From an uncultured Candidatus Entotheonella sp. (GTDB lineage: Bacteria > Tectomicrobia > Entotheonellia > Entotheonellales > Entotheonellaceae), in assembly GCA_958295825.1 (NCBI GenBank), contig OY282375.1, positions 1,783,489 to 1,847,488 of the forward strand: a stretch of DNA of 64,000 nt, given 5' to 3'. Both the position numbers and the translations under genes were made by a program. Below are positions 1-8,512 of the stretch, one piece after another; within the stretch, counting starts at the first letter, position 1; each line of letters opens with the position of its first letter. The notes beneath the pieces were generated by a model that ran no database searches, was not told where the DNA came from, and was given only the letters and a program-made list of their open reading frames with translations.

Positions 1-13
1 TTTCTCCAGTGAA

Positions 14-190
14 AAAGTCCGGGCAGGTCTCCTGGCTTGCGGCTACAACCTACTCTCTGCGCCTTCCCGAGGCGACTGCCTCAGTGGCGGTTGCAGATTT
101 CGTTCCGCTTACAGTTGCGGGACAGCGATGGCTTCGCACCATCTTCCCTAATCGCAGCGGGCGCTGCGATACGACCCGGCTTTTTCAGTG
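14..190 (-). promoter_or_regulatory. Cobalamin (AdoCbl) riboswitch
   Basis: Read on the minus strand, this stretch has the conserved elements of the cobalamin riboswitch in order: a GGGAA...GGTG core, the B12-box-like CCCGCAACTGTAAGCGG, GCCACTG, GGGAAGG and a closing GCCAGGAGACCTGCC. It is followed by a purine-rich CTGGAGAAA that could be a ribosome site for a gene starting left of position 1. It lies downstream of cobO on the same strand, so it controls a gene outside the window, probably a corrinoid transporter or cobalamin biosynthesis gene (inference), not the cbiZ-cbiB-cobO group. Confidence 0.93.
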
Positions 191-274
191 TGGCGGTATG
201 TTAACGGCAGGTCGGGGTGTATGTCAATGCAGGCCGTCTCGACACCGCGACGGCTCAAGACCCACCGACAAGAT

Positions 275-898
275 TCAGAAGTCGAGGCCGCGCTGCGCCT
301 TGATGCCGGATGCAAACGGGTGCTTCACCTCGCGCATCTCGCTCACGAGGTCGGCGTAGTCGGCGATCTCGGCCTTGGCGTCGCGGCCGGTGAGGATGAC
401 GCTGGTACGCGGCGCCCGGGCTTTCAGCCCGTCGAGCACGGCGCTGGAAGACAGGTAGTCATAATGCAGCACCACGTTGATCTCGTCGAGAACGACGAGA
501 TCATGTTCGCCCCCCGCCAGCATGTCGCAAGCCGTGGCGAAATCAGCCTCGGCGACGGCGGTGTCGCGGGCGCGTTTCTGGGTGTCTCAGGTAAAGCCTT
601 CGCCCATGGTGTGCCAAGCCACCTGACCTGAAAAGCGCTCGAAAAACTGGCGCTCGCCGGTCACCCAATTGCCCTTGATGAACTGCACGACACCAATCGT
701 CTGCCCCCAGCCGAGCGCCCGCGCCATCACGCCGAAGGCCGAACTCGACTTGCCCTTGCCATCGCCGGTGTATACCAGCACGAGCCCTTGTCCGGGATTC
801 TTGGTCGCCGCGCGCTTCCGGCGCTGCTCTGCCTGGACTATCCTCATGCGCTCCTTGTGGGCACGCTCCACCTGTGCGCTACCGTTCGGTTCGGTCAT
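275..898 (-). pseudogene. cobO: Corrinoid adenosyltransferase CobO/BtuR, interrupted by in-frame TGA
   Basis: Encodes ATP:cob(I)alamin adenosyltransferase, which adds the adenosyl group to corrinoids. From the ATG at 898 (GGGAGGAG ribosome site just upstream) the product would be 207 residues, close to the usual length of about 200. The P-loop GDGKGKSSS is at residues 45-53. After GEGFT the family has a conserved Trp (WDTQ); here codon 104 (587-589) is TGA, and translation then continues in the same frame with DTQKRARDT and the conserved VVLDEINV, TGR and VKHPFASGIKAQRG C-terminus. A TGG to TGA change would explain it. It is last in the cbiZ-cbiB-cobO group. It may be a real nonsense mutation, a readthrough site or a base error. 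Confidence 0.9.
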
Positions 899-942
899 GG
901 TTTCTCCTCCCTGTCTACCAACGCACATCACCCTCCAAGCCA

Positions 943-1908
943 CTACGCCGTAGCCAGCAAGGCGATTGCCACGCCGACGACCAAGGCGGCCGTCACCAAC
1001 ACCGTCTGCCACGCCTGCCGACAATCCGCACTCGTTCCGGCAGGAGCAGCAGCGGGGTCACCAATCCAGACGTCGGTTACCTGACGGCCGTCCAGCCAGA
1101 TCGGCCCTGCCAGTCGTCGCCGGATCGCACCGGCGAGCGCGGCCTCGCTCCAACCGGCGTTCGGCCCCGGCACGATGGCGTGCTGCCGCCAACCAATCCT
1201 GAGCGCCCCGCGGCTGGAAGTGCCAGGCGTCAGCGCCGCGGCGCACGCGATCAGCAACCACGTGAGCCGTGCCGGGAGCAGGTTCATCAGATCGTCGAGA
1301 CGCGCGCCGCACCAGCCGAACCGGAGGTAGCGCTCGGTCTTGTAGCCGACGACTGAATCCATCGTGCTGACCGTCTTGAACACCACGATACCGGGCACGC
1401 CGACCAGGCAATACCAGAAAATCGGCGAGACGAACCCGTCAACCAGATTCTCGGCCAGGCTTTCGATGCCGCTCCGTTGGCAGGCAGCGGCGTCCATGCG
1501 ATCGGTATCGCGCCCAACGAGGCGGCCGGCCGCCTTGCGGGCAGCGGGAAGATCGCCAACTGCCGCGGCAGCGTCAATCGCTGCCACATGCTTCAGCAGA
1601 TCGCGGAGCGCCAGCAGGCTGTAGAGCAGAAAAAGATGCACCACCGAGGCCATCGCAGGGTGCAGCCGGACAGCGGCGAGCAAGGCCGCCGTGCCGCCGC
1701 CCCAGACGATCGCCAGCACGACGAACAGCACGCATCCACCAACGTACCCGTCGGCGCCCATCGCGCGCAGGCGCGCTTCAGTCCAGCTTAGCGAGCCGCC
1801 GATCAGTCGCACCGGGTGCCAGGGGTAGACCGGATCGCCCAGCAGCAGGTCCAGCACGACAGCCGCTGCCAGCAGGTCGGCACGCGGCGCCAGGCTGCTC
1901 AGGACCAC
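943..1908 (-). CDS. cbiB: Adenosylcobinamide-phosphate synthase CbiB/CobD
   Basis: An integral membrane enzyme that joins aminopropanol (phosphate) to adenosylcobyric acid, forming adenosylcobinamide (phosphate) in cobalamin assembly. The 321-residue product has the family's N-terminal LLGDPVYPWHPVRLIG segment, several hydrophobic segments (about residues 55-110, 165-190, 205-225, 295-320) and the signature ESLAENLVDGFVSPIFWY, with KTVSTMDSVVGYK following. Length is typical. Its start overlaps the end of cbiZ by 10 bases, pointing to translational coupling, and cobO follows 45 bases later. The combination with CbiZ fits corrinoid salvage and remodelling: CbiZ makes adenosylcobyric acid, which CbiB re-enters into synthesis. 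Confidence 0.93.
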   Translation of the reverse strand: MVLSSLAPRADLLAAAVVLDLLLGDPVYPWHPVRLIGGSLSWTEARLRAMGADGYVGGCVLFVVLAIVWGGGTAALLAAVRLHPAMASVVHLFLLYSLLALRDLLKHVAAIDAAAAVGDLPAARKAAGRLVGRDTDRMDAAACQRSGIESLAENLVDGFVSPIFWYCLVGVPGIVVFKTVSTMDSVVGYKTERYLRFGWCGARLDDLMNLLPARLTWLLIACAAALTPGTSSRGALRIGWRQHAIVPGPNAGWSEAALAGAIRRRLAGPIWLDGRQVTDVWIGDPAAAPAGTSADCRQAWQTVLVTAALVVGVAIALLATA

Positions 1909-3053
1909 TTGGCGTTCCAGCCGAGCGCGATGGCCCGTAGAACCAACTCCACCGGATCGTCGGGCGCCGGGGCGAGTTCAGCCCGGAACGCCGGCCAAGG
2001 CTCCGGCTTGGCCGCCAGCGAGCAGGCCAGACAGGCTGCCTGCTGGCGCAGCACCTCGTTCGCCAAGCCCGGCGGTAGCGTGCCGAACGCGACGCGGTCC
2101 AGCACCGCGGCGAACGCATGGGCCGCCGCCGCGCTCCCCGGATCGTGGAAGACGGCGTTCCAGTTCTTCTCCAGCAGGTCGTAGCGCCGAGCCGGCAACA
2201 ACGCCGCCAGGCGCTCGGCTGCACGCGCCTGGGTAAGGCCGAAGCGACCCAGGGCGTGGAACAGGTCGCGCGTCCGGGAAGGTTCCAACCCGTTCTGCCA
2301 GCAAAGTGCTTCCTTGACCGACTCCATCACCGCAAGCCCAATGATCTCCCCCAGCTTGACGTGCGGACTGGTCGAATCCTTCGGCTTGCGCGCCGGACCG
2401 AGCGGCGCGGCGAGACAGAACTGGTCCGTGCCGGTTCCGGTGGCGATGACCGGCGCGTAGCGGCTGGGGACGGCCAACTCCGCCAGCGCGGCCGATTTCG
2501 CCTCGGTCATCGTGACGATGGCGCGGGCGTGGGCAGACGGCGTGACCGGACAGACAAGTAGCAGGATCGTGTTGATCGTCCCGGCGTAGGGCGAAACCTT
2601 ACGCCAGCCGTCGTCGGTCTCCACCCAGGCGGTGGGGTCGCCCGCCCGTGCGGCGTTGCCGGATACGCCGGCAGTCGTGAACGCGTCGACTCGCAGAGCC
2701 TCGAATTCTGCCGAGCGGTGGACGGTGTACGCCATGTTCGCGGCGGTGCCCATCAGGGCAGTGCGGTCGGGGTCGATGCCGATTTCCCCGCACACAGTAC
2801 GGTGATAGACGCCCAGTCCCAGGCGCGAGATCAATTCGTAGCGCTCCTGATCGCCCTGCCCTTCGCAACTCTGGTGATTCACCAGGAACCGCAGATCATC
2901 CCGCTGTCCGCCGCCACAGGCAGAGGTACTCATCACGCGGTGCGGCGCCAGTAGTTCGATCACCAGGTAGCGGCCAGAGCGGCGCGCCTCAAACAAGGCG
3001 CTGCGGCACAGTACGTCCCCGGATGCGGGGTGGAGCGGGAGGGTCATAGACAT
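1899..3053 (-). CDS. cbiZ: Adenosylcobinamide amidohydrolase CbiZ family
   Basis: CbiZ cleaves the aminopropanol side chain from adenosylcobinamide or pseudo-B12 to give adenosylcobyric acid, so that foreign corrinoids can be salvaged. Family features visible here are the early VMSTSACGGG, the TTAGVSGNAARAGDP segment, GTINTILL, and VPSRYAPVIATGTGTDQF. The chosen start is the Met of MSMTLPLHP; an in-frame ATG 63 bases upstream at 3116 is also possible and no strong ribosome site decides between them. Beyond the core there is a roughly 150-residue C-terminal part, rich in Ala and Leu, that is longer than in the short archaeal-type CbiZ proteins. First gene of the corrinoid operon and divergent from xseA. 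Confidence 0.85.
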   Translation of the reverse strand: MSMTLPLHPASGDVLCRSALFEARRSGRYLVIELLAPHRVMSTSACGGGQRDDLRFLVNHQSCEGQGDQERYELISRLGLGVYHRTVCGEIGIDPDRTALMGTAANMAYTVHRSAEFEALRVDAFTTAGVSGNAARAGDPTAWVETDDGWRKVSPYAGTINTILLLVCPVTPSAHARAIVTMTEAKSAALAELAVPSRYAPVIATGTGTDQFCLAAPLGPARKPKDSTSPHVKLGEIIGLAVMESVKEALCWQNGLEPSRTRDLFHALGRFGLTQARAAERLAALLPARRYDLLEKNWNAVFHDPGSAAAAHAFAAVLDRVAFGTLPPGLANEVLRQQAACLACSLAAKPEPWPAFRAELAPAPDDPVELVLRAIALGWNAKWS

Positions 3054-3234
3054 GGTGGACTGGGCGATGGGTTGGGAACCGATGCGGCGGCACGGGTCGG
3101 CCGCGCGCCTTGTCATGCACTGCGAGACTCGGCCCTTAGAGCCTGTTTCGCGGACCTATCTTGCTGGAGCCCCCTGACGAAAGCAAGGCGGGCCGTCCAA
3201 AGGCGCCGCATCCCTCAGAGCCCCGCTGGGCGCG

Positions 3235-3262
3235 TTGCAATGACGGCCTTTTGCTGTACAAT
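3235..3262 (+). promoter_or_regulatory. Candidate sigma70 promoter of xseA
   Basis: A -35-like TTGCAA (3235-3240) and a -10-like TACAAT (3257-3262) are separated by 16 bases. The predicted transcript would start near 3269, downstream of the ATG at 3261. This argues for the TTG at 3309 as the xseA start. Inference from consensus match only. Confidence 0.5.
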
Positions 3263-3308
3263 GCTGCCTCCCGAAACGCTCAACATACCCAGAAAACGAG
3301 GTTCGGCC

Positions 3309-4709
3309 TTGCAGTCGCCGCCGTTTGAATCCCCCTTTGGCCGCGTCTTGACGGTCAGCCAAGTCACCCGGGAAATCAAGGAAATCCTGGAGGATTCCTA
3401 CCCCCTGGTGTGGATCGAGGGCGAAATTTCCAACCTGCGCCTGGTGCAAAGCGGCCACGCCTACTTCACGCTCAAAGACGCCAAAAGCCAACTGCGCACG
3501 GTCATGTTCCGCTCCTCGGTGCGGCAACTGCCGTTCACGCCGGAGGCGGGTATGCAGGTGATCGCACGCGGGCGCTTGAGCGTCTACGAGCCGCGCGGTG
3601 ACTACCAGTTGATAGCCGAAGCGATCGAGCCGAAGGGCGTCGGCGCGCTGCAAATCGCCTTCGAACAATTGAAGGCGCGTCTGTTCCAGGAAGGGCTGTT
3701 CGACGAAGACCGCAAGCTACCTCTGCCCGTGATGCCCCAGCGCATCGGCATTGTCACCTCGCCCACCGGCGCCGCCATCCGCGACATCATCCAGGTGGCG
3801 CACCGGCGCTCCGCCAACGTTCACCTGTTTCTCTACCCGGTGCGGGTGCAGGGCAAGGAAGCCGCCGGGGAAATCGCGCGCGCCATCGCGGCGCTGAACG
3901 CCTTCGAGCCGCCCCTCGACGTGTTGATCGTGGGGCGCGGCGGTGGCTCGCTGGAAGACCTGTGGGCGTTCAATGAAGAAGCCGTCGCTTGGGCGATAGC
4001 CGGCTCGGAAACTCCGATCATCTCGGCGGTTGGGCACGAGACCGATACCACCATCGCCGATTTCGTTGCCGACCTGCGCGCTTCGACGCCCTCAGCAGCG
4101 GCTGAATTGGTGGTCAAGAGCGCCGAAGAATTGAGCCAGCAGGCCGGAGCACTGCTGGCGCGCATGCACACCGTGGTGCAGCACACCCTCATGCGCTCGG
4201 CCACCGCCCTGGAGCACCTGTCGGCGTCGCGCCCATTCCGCGCCCCGCACCGCTTCGTGCAAGCGCTGCAGCAGCAGGTTGACGACCTGATGCTGCAGCT
4301 CGACAGAGCCTGGCTGAACGACGTGCAGAATCGCACCCAGCGCCTGGAAACCGCTGCCAAGGGGTTGGCCAGGTCGAACCCGCAATGGCGCTGGCAACGG
4401 CAGCGCACGCATCTCGATATCCAGCGCCGTCGCCTCGAGACGGTCATTCGATCCCGCCTCAACCTGCGCCGCCAAACGCTGCACGGCCTCGGCGGCAAGC
4501 TACATTCCCTCAGCCCCCTGGCCGTTCTGGCGCGCGGTTACGGCATTTGCCGCGACGCCGCTACGCAACAGCTCATCACCCGTGCCGCGCCTGTAAAGCC
4601 GGGGCAGCATGTAGAACTGGTTCTACACGACGGACAACTCGCCTGCACGGTTGACGATGTCCAAGAAAAAGAAGCCCCTCCGCTTGAGGGAGGGGTTGGG
4701 GAAGGATAA
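3309..4709 (+). CDS. xseA: Exodeoxyribonuclease VII large subunit XseA
   Basis: Catalytic subunit of the single-strand-specific exonuclease VII, used in DNA repair and recombination together with XseB. N-terminal OB-fold (LTVSQVTREIKEIL ... VWIEGEISN ... GHAYFTLKDAKSQLRTVMFR), then the conserved central domain with PQRIGIVTSPTGAAIRDI, VGRGGGSLEDLWAFNEE and SAVGHETD, and a helical C-terminus. The TTG at 3309 is preferred: it has an ACGAGG ribosome site and lies after the predicted transcription start, giving 466 residues against about 450 in relatives. An ATG at 3261 is in frame but overlaps the promoter -10. The last residues (PPLEGGVGEG) are encoded by a dispersed GC-rich repeat. It is followed closely by xseB. 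Confidence 0.95.
   Translation: MQSPPFESPFGRVLTVSQVTREIKEILEDSYPLVWIEGEISNLRLVQSGHAYFTLKDAKSQLRTVMFRSSVRQLPFTPEAGMQVIARGRLSVYEPRGDYQLIAEAIEPKGVGALQIAFEQLKARLFQEGLFDEDRKLPLPVMPQRIGIVTSPTGAAIRDIIQVAHRRSANVHLFLYPVRVQGKEAAGEIARAIAALNAFEPPLDVLIVGRGGGSLEDLWAFNEEAVAWAIAGSETPIISAVGHETDTTIADFVADLRASTPSAAAELVVKSAEELSQQAGALLARMHTVVQHTLMRSATALEHLSASRPFRAPHRFVQALQQQVDDLMLQLDRAWLNDVQNRTQRLETAAKGLARSNPQWRWQRQRTHLDIQRRRLETVIRSRLNLRRQTLHGLGGKLHSLSPLAVLARGYGICRDAATQQLITRAAPVKPGQHVELVLHDGQLACTVDDVQEKEAPPLEGGVGEG
4675..4705 (+). repeat. GC-rich palindromic repeat forming the xseA 3' end
   Basis: CCCCTCC, a short loop and GGAGGGG form a hairpin followed by TTGGGGAAGG. A related sequence, in the opposite orientation, lies at 42634-42676. 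Here the repeat supplies the last xseA codons and part of the xseB ribosome site. Confidence 0.6.
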
Positions 4710-4713
4710 CGAA

Positions 4714-4980
4714 ATGGCCGATCTGACCTTCGAGCAGGCACTGAAGCGCCTTGAGGAAATCGTCGAGGCGCTGGAAACCAACGATCTCGATCTGGAGAAA
4801 TCCGTGCAGTTTTACGAGGAAGGGGTGTCGATGTACCGCCACTGCACGCAGCAGTTGCAACGGGCTGAAAAGCGTATCGACATCCTGCAAGCCAACGACG
4901 ACGGCACCCTGATCCCGGAACCCTTCGCGATTCAAGAAGAGAGCGGGGGTAGCAACGGTCAGGAGGAAATTCCGTTCTAA
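4714..4980 (+). CDS. xseB: Exodeoxyribonuclease VII small subunit XseB
   Basis: Small regulatory subunit of exonuclease VII; several copies bind XseA. The 88-residue product has the family pattern MADLTFEQALKRLEEIVEALE, then LEKSVQFYEEGVSMYRHCTQQLQRAEKRI. The start at 4714 follows a GGGGAAGGA ribosome site 7 bases upstream; an upstream ATG at 4651 would add 21 basic residues not found in the family. It begins 4 bases after the xseA stop, and ispA follows 10 bases after its stop. The acidic and Gly-rich tail after LIPEPF is variable in the family. Confidence 0.95.
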   Translation: MADLTFEQALKRLEEIVEALETNDLDLEKSVQFYEEGVSMYRHCTQQLQRAEKRIDILQANDDGTLIPEPFAIQEESGGSNGQEEIPF

Positions 4981-4990
4981 CGGAGGCTTG

Positions 4991-5884
4991 ATGCAACCCC
5001 TGGAGGCGTATCTGCAAGCGCAGCAACAACGTCTTGAGGTCGCCCTCGGTCGCTATCTCCCCGCCCCTGACGCCGAGCCGCCGGTGCTGTCCGAGGCGAT
5101 GCGCTACAGCGTGTTCGCCGGCGGCAAGCGCGTGCGCCCCGTCCTGCTGCTGGCAGCCACCGACGCAGTCGGCGGCGACAGCGAGGCGGTGCTCCCCGCC
5201 GCCTGTGCCCTGGAATTCGTGCATACCTACTCCCTCATCCACGACGACCTGCCCGCCATGGACGACGATGATTACCGGCGCGGCCAGCTCACCAGCCACA
5301 AGGTCTTCGGCGAAGCGGTGGCCATCCTCGCCGGCGACGCCCTGCTGACCTACGCCTTCGAAGTCATGGCCGGACCCGACCTGACGAGCCGATTTGCGCC
5401 TGCCATGTTGCTGGAGGCCACGCGCTGCCTGGCGCGCGCGGCGGGCTGGTCCGGCATGGTCGGGGGGCAGGTGGTGGACATGGCCTCGGAAGGCCGGGAG
5501 GTGTCACTCGACGTGCTCGAATATATCCACCGCCACAAGACCGGCGCCCTGATTGGCGCGGCCGTCACCATCGGCGGCTTGCTCGGCGGCGGCTCGGCGG
5601 CTCAGTTGGAGGCGTTGAAGCGATATGGGCAGGCCATCGGACTGGCGTTCCAGATCGCCGACGACGCCTTGGACGTGGAAGGCGACAGCACCGCGCTGGG
5701 CAAGCAGGCCGGGCAGGACGAGAAGCACGGCAAGGCGACCTACCCGGCCTTGGTCGGGGTGGAAGCCTCGCGTCAACACGCCGCGGCGTTGCTGAAGGAG
5801 GCGCTTACGGCGCTCGACGATTTTGACGCCGGCGCCGAGCGGTTGCGGCAACTGGCTCGTTTCATCGTCAACCGTAAGGTCTGA
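4991..5884 (+). CDS. ispA: Polyprenyl (farnesyl) diphosphate synthase IspA
   Basis: Condenses dimethylallyl and isopentenyl diphosphates into farnesyl diphosphate for quinone, undecaprenol and other isoprenoids. The 297-residue sequence has the first Asp-rich motif HDDLPAMDDDD near residue 85, RVRPVLLL near 48, the GQVVDM segment, HKTGALIGAA and the second Asp-rich motif QIADDALD followed by KATYPALVG. The ATG at 4991 is used because a CGGAGG ribosome site lies immediately before it. It is clustered with xseB as in many proteobacteria, but dxs, often next, is absent; tlyA follows 11 bases later. Confidence 0.95.
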   Translation: MQPLEAYLQAQQQRLEVALGRYLPAPDAEPPVLSEAMRYSVFAGGKRVRPVLLLAATDAVGGDSEAVLPAACALEFVHTYSLIHDDLPAMDDDDYRRGQLTSHKVFGEAVAILAGDALLTYAFEVMAGPDLTSRFAPAMLLEATRCLARAAGWSGMVGGQVVDMASEGREVSLDVLEYIHRHKTGALIGAAVTIGGLLGGGSAAQLEALKRYGQAIGLAFQIADDALDVEGDSTALGKQAGQDEKHGKATYPALVGVEASRQHAAALLKEALTALDDFDAGAERLRQLARFIVNRKV

Positions 5885-5895
5885 GCAGAACGCAC

Positions 5896-6714
5896 GTGGC
5901 CGCCGAGCGGGAACGCCTCGACATCCTGGTCTGGCAACGACAATTGGCGCCAAGCCGGGCCCAGGCGCAAGCGCTGATCCTGGCGGGCAAAATCGCCGTA
6001 GACGGCCAATGCCTGACGCAATGCGGGGCACAGGTAGCCGCCCAGGCGGAGGTGAGGCTGCTGGGCGCCCCGAGTCCGTACGTCAGCCGCGGCGGCGAGA
6101 AATTGGCGGCGGGTCTTGAGGCGTTTGACTGCCGGGTACAGGATGCCGTCGCTCTCGACGTCGGCGCCTCCACGGGAGGCTTTACCGACTGTCTCCTGCA
6201 AGCCGGTGCCCGGCGCGTCTACGCCGTGGACGTGGGGTACGGCCAATTGCACTGGCGGCTGCGCAACGACCCGCGCGTCGTCGTGCGCGAACGTACCAAC
6301 GCCCGCTACCTGACGCCGCACGACTTCCCGGAGCGCATGAACTTCCTGACGGTGGACGCCTCGTTCATCTCCCTGCATCTGCTGCTTCCCGCCCTCGTTC
6401 CCCTGTTGGCACCGCAAGCCGAAGCGATCCTGCTCGTCAAACCGCAATTCGAGGTGGGCAAAGGCGAAGTCGGCAAAGGCGGCGTGGTGCGCGATGCGAG
6501 GCAGCACCAGCAGGTTTTGCAGGCGGTTTTGACCGCGGCACAAACATGCGGGCTGGCACTCCGCGCGGCCATCCCCTCTCCCCTGTCCGGTCCCAAGGGC
6601 AACCGCGAGTTTCTCGCCCATCTGACCGTAGGCGCACCACCTCTGCCACAACGGGAACTGGACGACTTGTGCTTGGGGTTGACGAGGGAGCCCGGTGGTG
6701 AAGCCCCGCATTGA
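5896..6714 (+). CDS. tlyA: TlyA-type rRNA 2'-O-methyltransferase
   Basis: Predicted to methylate ribose in 16S and/or 23S rRNA. An N-terminal S4 RNA-binding domain (about residues 6-65, ERLDILVWQRQLAPSRAQAQ) precedes a Rossmann methyltransferase domain with YVSRGGEKLAAGLE, the SAM-binding DVGASTGGFTDCLLQ, TVDASFISL, and the LVKPQFEVGKGEVGKGGVVRD loop. The Lys-Asp-Lys-Glu residues typical of this methyltransferase group are present. It starts with GTG and has 272 residues, the normal length. The gene is last in the xseA-xseB-ispA run and converges with the next gene. Confidence 0.9.
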   Translation: MAAERERLDILVWQRQLAPSRAQAQALILAGKIAVDGQCLTQCGAQVAAQAEVRLLGAPSPYVSRGGEKLAAGLEAFDCRVQDAVALDVGASTGGFTDCLLQAGARRVYAVDVGYGQLHWRLRNDPRVVVRERTNARYLTPHDFPERMNFLTVDASFISLHLLLPALVPLLAPQAEAILLVKPQFEVGKGEVGKGGVVRDARQHQQVLQAVLTAAQTCGLALRAAIPSPLSGPKGNREFLAHLTVGAPPLPQRELDDLCLGLTREPGGEAPH

Positions 6715-6747
6715 ATTCGCTTTAAGCCCGGCCGGAAAGCATGATCG

Positions 6748-7257
6748 CTATTGAACAGTCCACGGTGTGCCAGAGCCCGGCCTTTGCAGGCTTACAACCA
6801 TTGGTTGCGTATCAATGGCCTTCAGATTCATACGTAGCTTCTTAAGCACGTTGGCGAGATTGATAGCTTGTGGTCGAAGCGGCGAAGTCGCGACCGACTG
6901 TTGCTCGAGGTGCAGTGCGACTCGCCACCGCCGCTTTGCCAGTGCACGTTCTGCGAGGGCCTGCTCGCCCTTGTCGTTGGCGTTCGCGCTCGCGGCAGCG
7001 AGACCCGCCAGCGTGTCGCGGACTTTACTCGCCACTTCGCCGCCGAGATCACTTGGTTTTGTCCTCGGGTGCTGCCGGTAGTCCTTTATTTCGATCAACC
7101 AAGAGACATCTTGTGCAAGACAGAGGATATCGACCGCCTTCGAACCGCCAGCGACGGATTGGAACTGTTGACGATAAAACGCCCAATCATCGTACTTGGT
7201 AGCTTCACAGTGGTCCGGGAATGAGAATTTGAGACCGCCTTCCTCAATCTCGGTCAC
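6748..7257 (-). CDS. Putative PD-(D/E)xK-like nuclease partner of the upstream ATPase
   Basis: A 169-residue protein not recognised by name. It has Asp43 (SKAVDILCL) followed by Glu56-Ile-Lys58 (LIEIKDY), with predicted strands around them. That arrangement resembles the catalytic D...ExK of PD-(D/E)xK nucleases, so a nuclease role is plausible but inferred. The start is GTG overlapping the ATPase stop in a GTGA, so the two are translationally coupled. An ATPase paired with a small nuclease is a common layout of anti-phage modules such as Septu-like systems, but no HNH motif is visible here. Confidence 0.55.
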   Translation of the reverse strand: MTEIEEGGLKFSFPDHCEATKYDDWAFYRQQFQSVAGGSKAVDILCLAQDVSWLIEIKDYRQHPRTKPSDLGGEVASKVRDTLAGLAAASANANDKGEQALAERALAKRRWRVALHLEQQSVATSPLRPQAINLANVLKKLRMNLKAIDTQPMVVSLQRPGSGTPWTVQ

Positions 7258-8315
7258 GGCATAAACTCCTCGAGAAAACGATCCGATTGTTCCAGTTCTT
7301 CGTCGAGCAACAGCAACGGCTCTATAGCGTCAACCTCATCGGACTGGGAAATTTCTACGCCGTCGTCCACCCGCCGCAACGCGAAGTAGCGTGGCTTGAC
7401 GCCCTCGAATTCGTGCCTAAGGAGGATTTCAAACTCTCTCAAGAGGAAGAGACTGTGCGTTGCAACGAACACCTGCACCCCTGCCCTGCATATATGCAGA
7501 ATCGCCGCCGCGACTTCGCGAATCAGCTTCGGATTAAGGTTGGATTCAGGCTCGTCCCAGAACAGGGCACCCTTGTTGTGCAGGGAGCCTGTGGCGATCA
7601 AGCGCGCCAGCATGGCGAGCTTACGCCAACCTTCGGCGACCAAGGGCATCTCCATATTGCTGGCGCCGCGACCAAACTGACGCAGGTAAAAACGGCCATT
7701 GCGTTCCAGAACGACGCGCCCGATCTGGTATTCCAAGGGCTCCAGCAACCTTGAGATCGTCTTATCGCGTGGTCCCCTCACCATTGGTGCACCCAGCAAC
7801 AGACAGGTGTCGCGCCACGTCTCCTCGAATTCAACGTAGTGTGTTTCGTACAGAGAGACGAATCCAGGGTAGATCGTCAGCAACTCACGAGTGGGCAGAA
7901 ATACCGGCCTGCGATCCACCCACCTAGAGGGGGGATAGTCGATGACAGCCTCGGACTTATTTTGTGAAGCAAAATTGAGCCCGATGGAAGTATTACGCCG
8001 CTGAAAGTTCACTTTCACTTCGCATCGGTTACGACCCTGCCGCCGACGCGCGAGACGACCTAGGCGGCCCTCATCCGGTCGAAACACGTTAACTATTTTT
8101 TCCGCAATACGAGTTTGCAGAAAGGCCTTGGTAGGCTGCCGGCTATCACGCCTCCTACCTTCCTCGGCGCTTGCCGCCATGACGGCATAAGGAAGCTTCA
8201 GTAGATGCGTTTTGCCCGTCGCGTTCTCGCCGACAATAACGTTGAGACCTTCGGCAAAGTCCAAATGAGCTTCCGGGAAAGCCGTAAAATTCTTGACTTC
8301 GAGCGACCTGATCAC
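7254..8315 (-). CDS. AAA/ABC-type ATPase (RecF/OLD-like)
   Basis: Starts MIRSLEVKNFTAF, the typical opening of SMC/RecF/OLD-like ATPases. Walker A is GENATGKT at residues 29-36, Walker B is ALFWDEPESNLNP from residue 250, and a switch His follows in VFVATHS (285-288). A signature-like region (AEGWRKLAML) lies before Walker B. The short inter-motif region holds no TOPRIM domain, so it is not a full OLD nuclease. GTG start with GGAGGT ribosome site. It forms a two-gene unit with the downstream nuclease-like gene. Family-level call is firm; function as a defence or toxin module is inference. Confidence 0.8.
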   Translation of the reverse strand: MIRSLEVKNFTAFPEAHLDFAEGLNVIVGENATGKTHLLKLPYAVMAASAEEGRRRDSRQPTKAFLQTRIAEKIVNVFRPDEGRLGRLARRRQGRNRCEVKVNFQRRNTSIGLNFASQNKSEAVIDYPPSRWVDRRPVFLPTRELLTIYPGFVSLYETHYVEFEETWRDTCLLLGAPMVRGPRDKTISRLLEPLEYQIGRVVLERNGRFYLRQFGRGASNMEMPLVAEGWRKLAMLARLIATGSLHNKGALFWDEPESNLNPKLIREVAAAILHICRAGVQVFVATHSLFLLREFEILLRHEFEGVKPRYFALRRVDDGVEISQSDEVDAIEPLLLLDEELEQSDRFLEEFMP

Positions 8316-8512
8316 CGCCTTTACCTCCGTGGAGGCTCATGGACCAATGCCTCGCACCGTCCAGGGCCACAAGGCGAACTACTAATCACCCAGTTTGCCA
8401 TAAATGTCCTCCCGTCTCACCGCGAAGGCATACGCCATTCCGCCAACGCATCACGTGAATACGCAGGTGCACCGGTTGAGAGCCACTCAAGGCACCGCAT
8501 GACACGGTGCCG

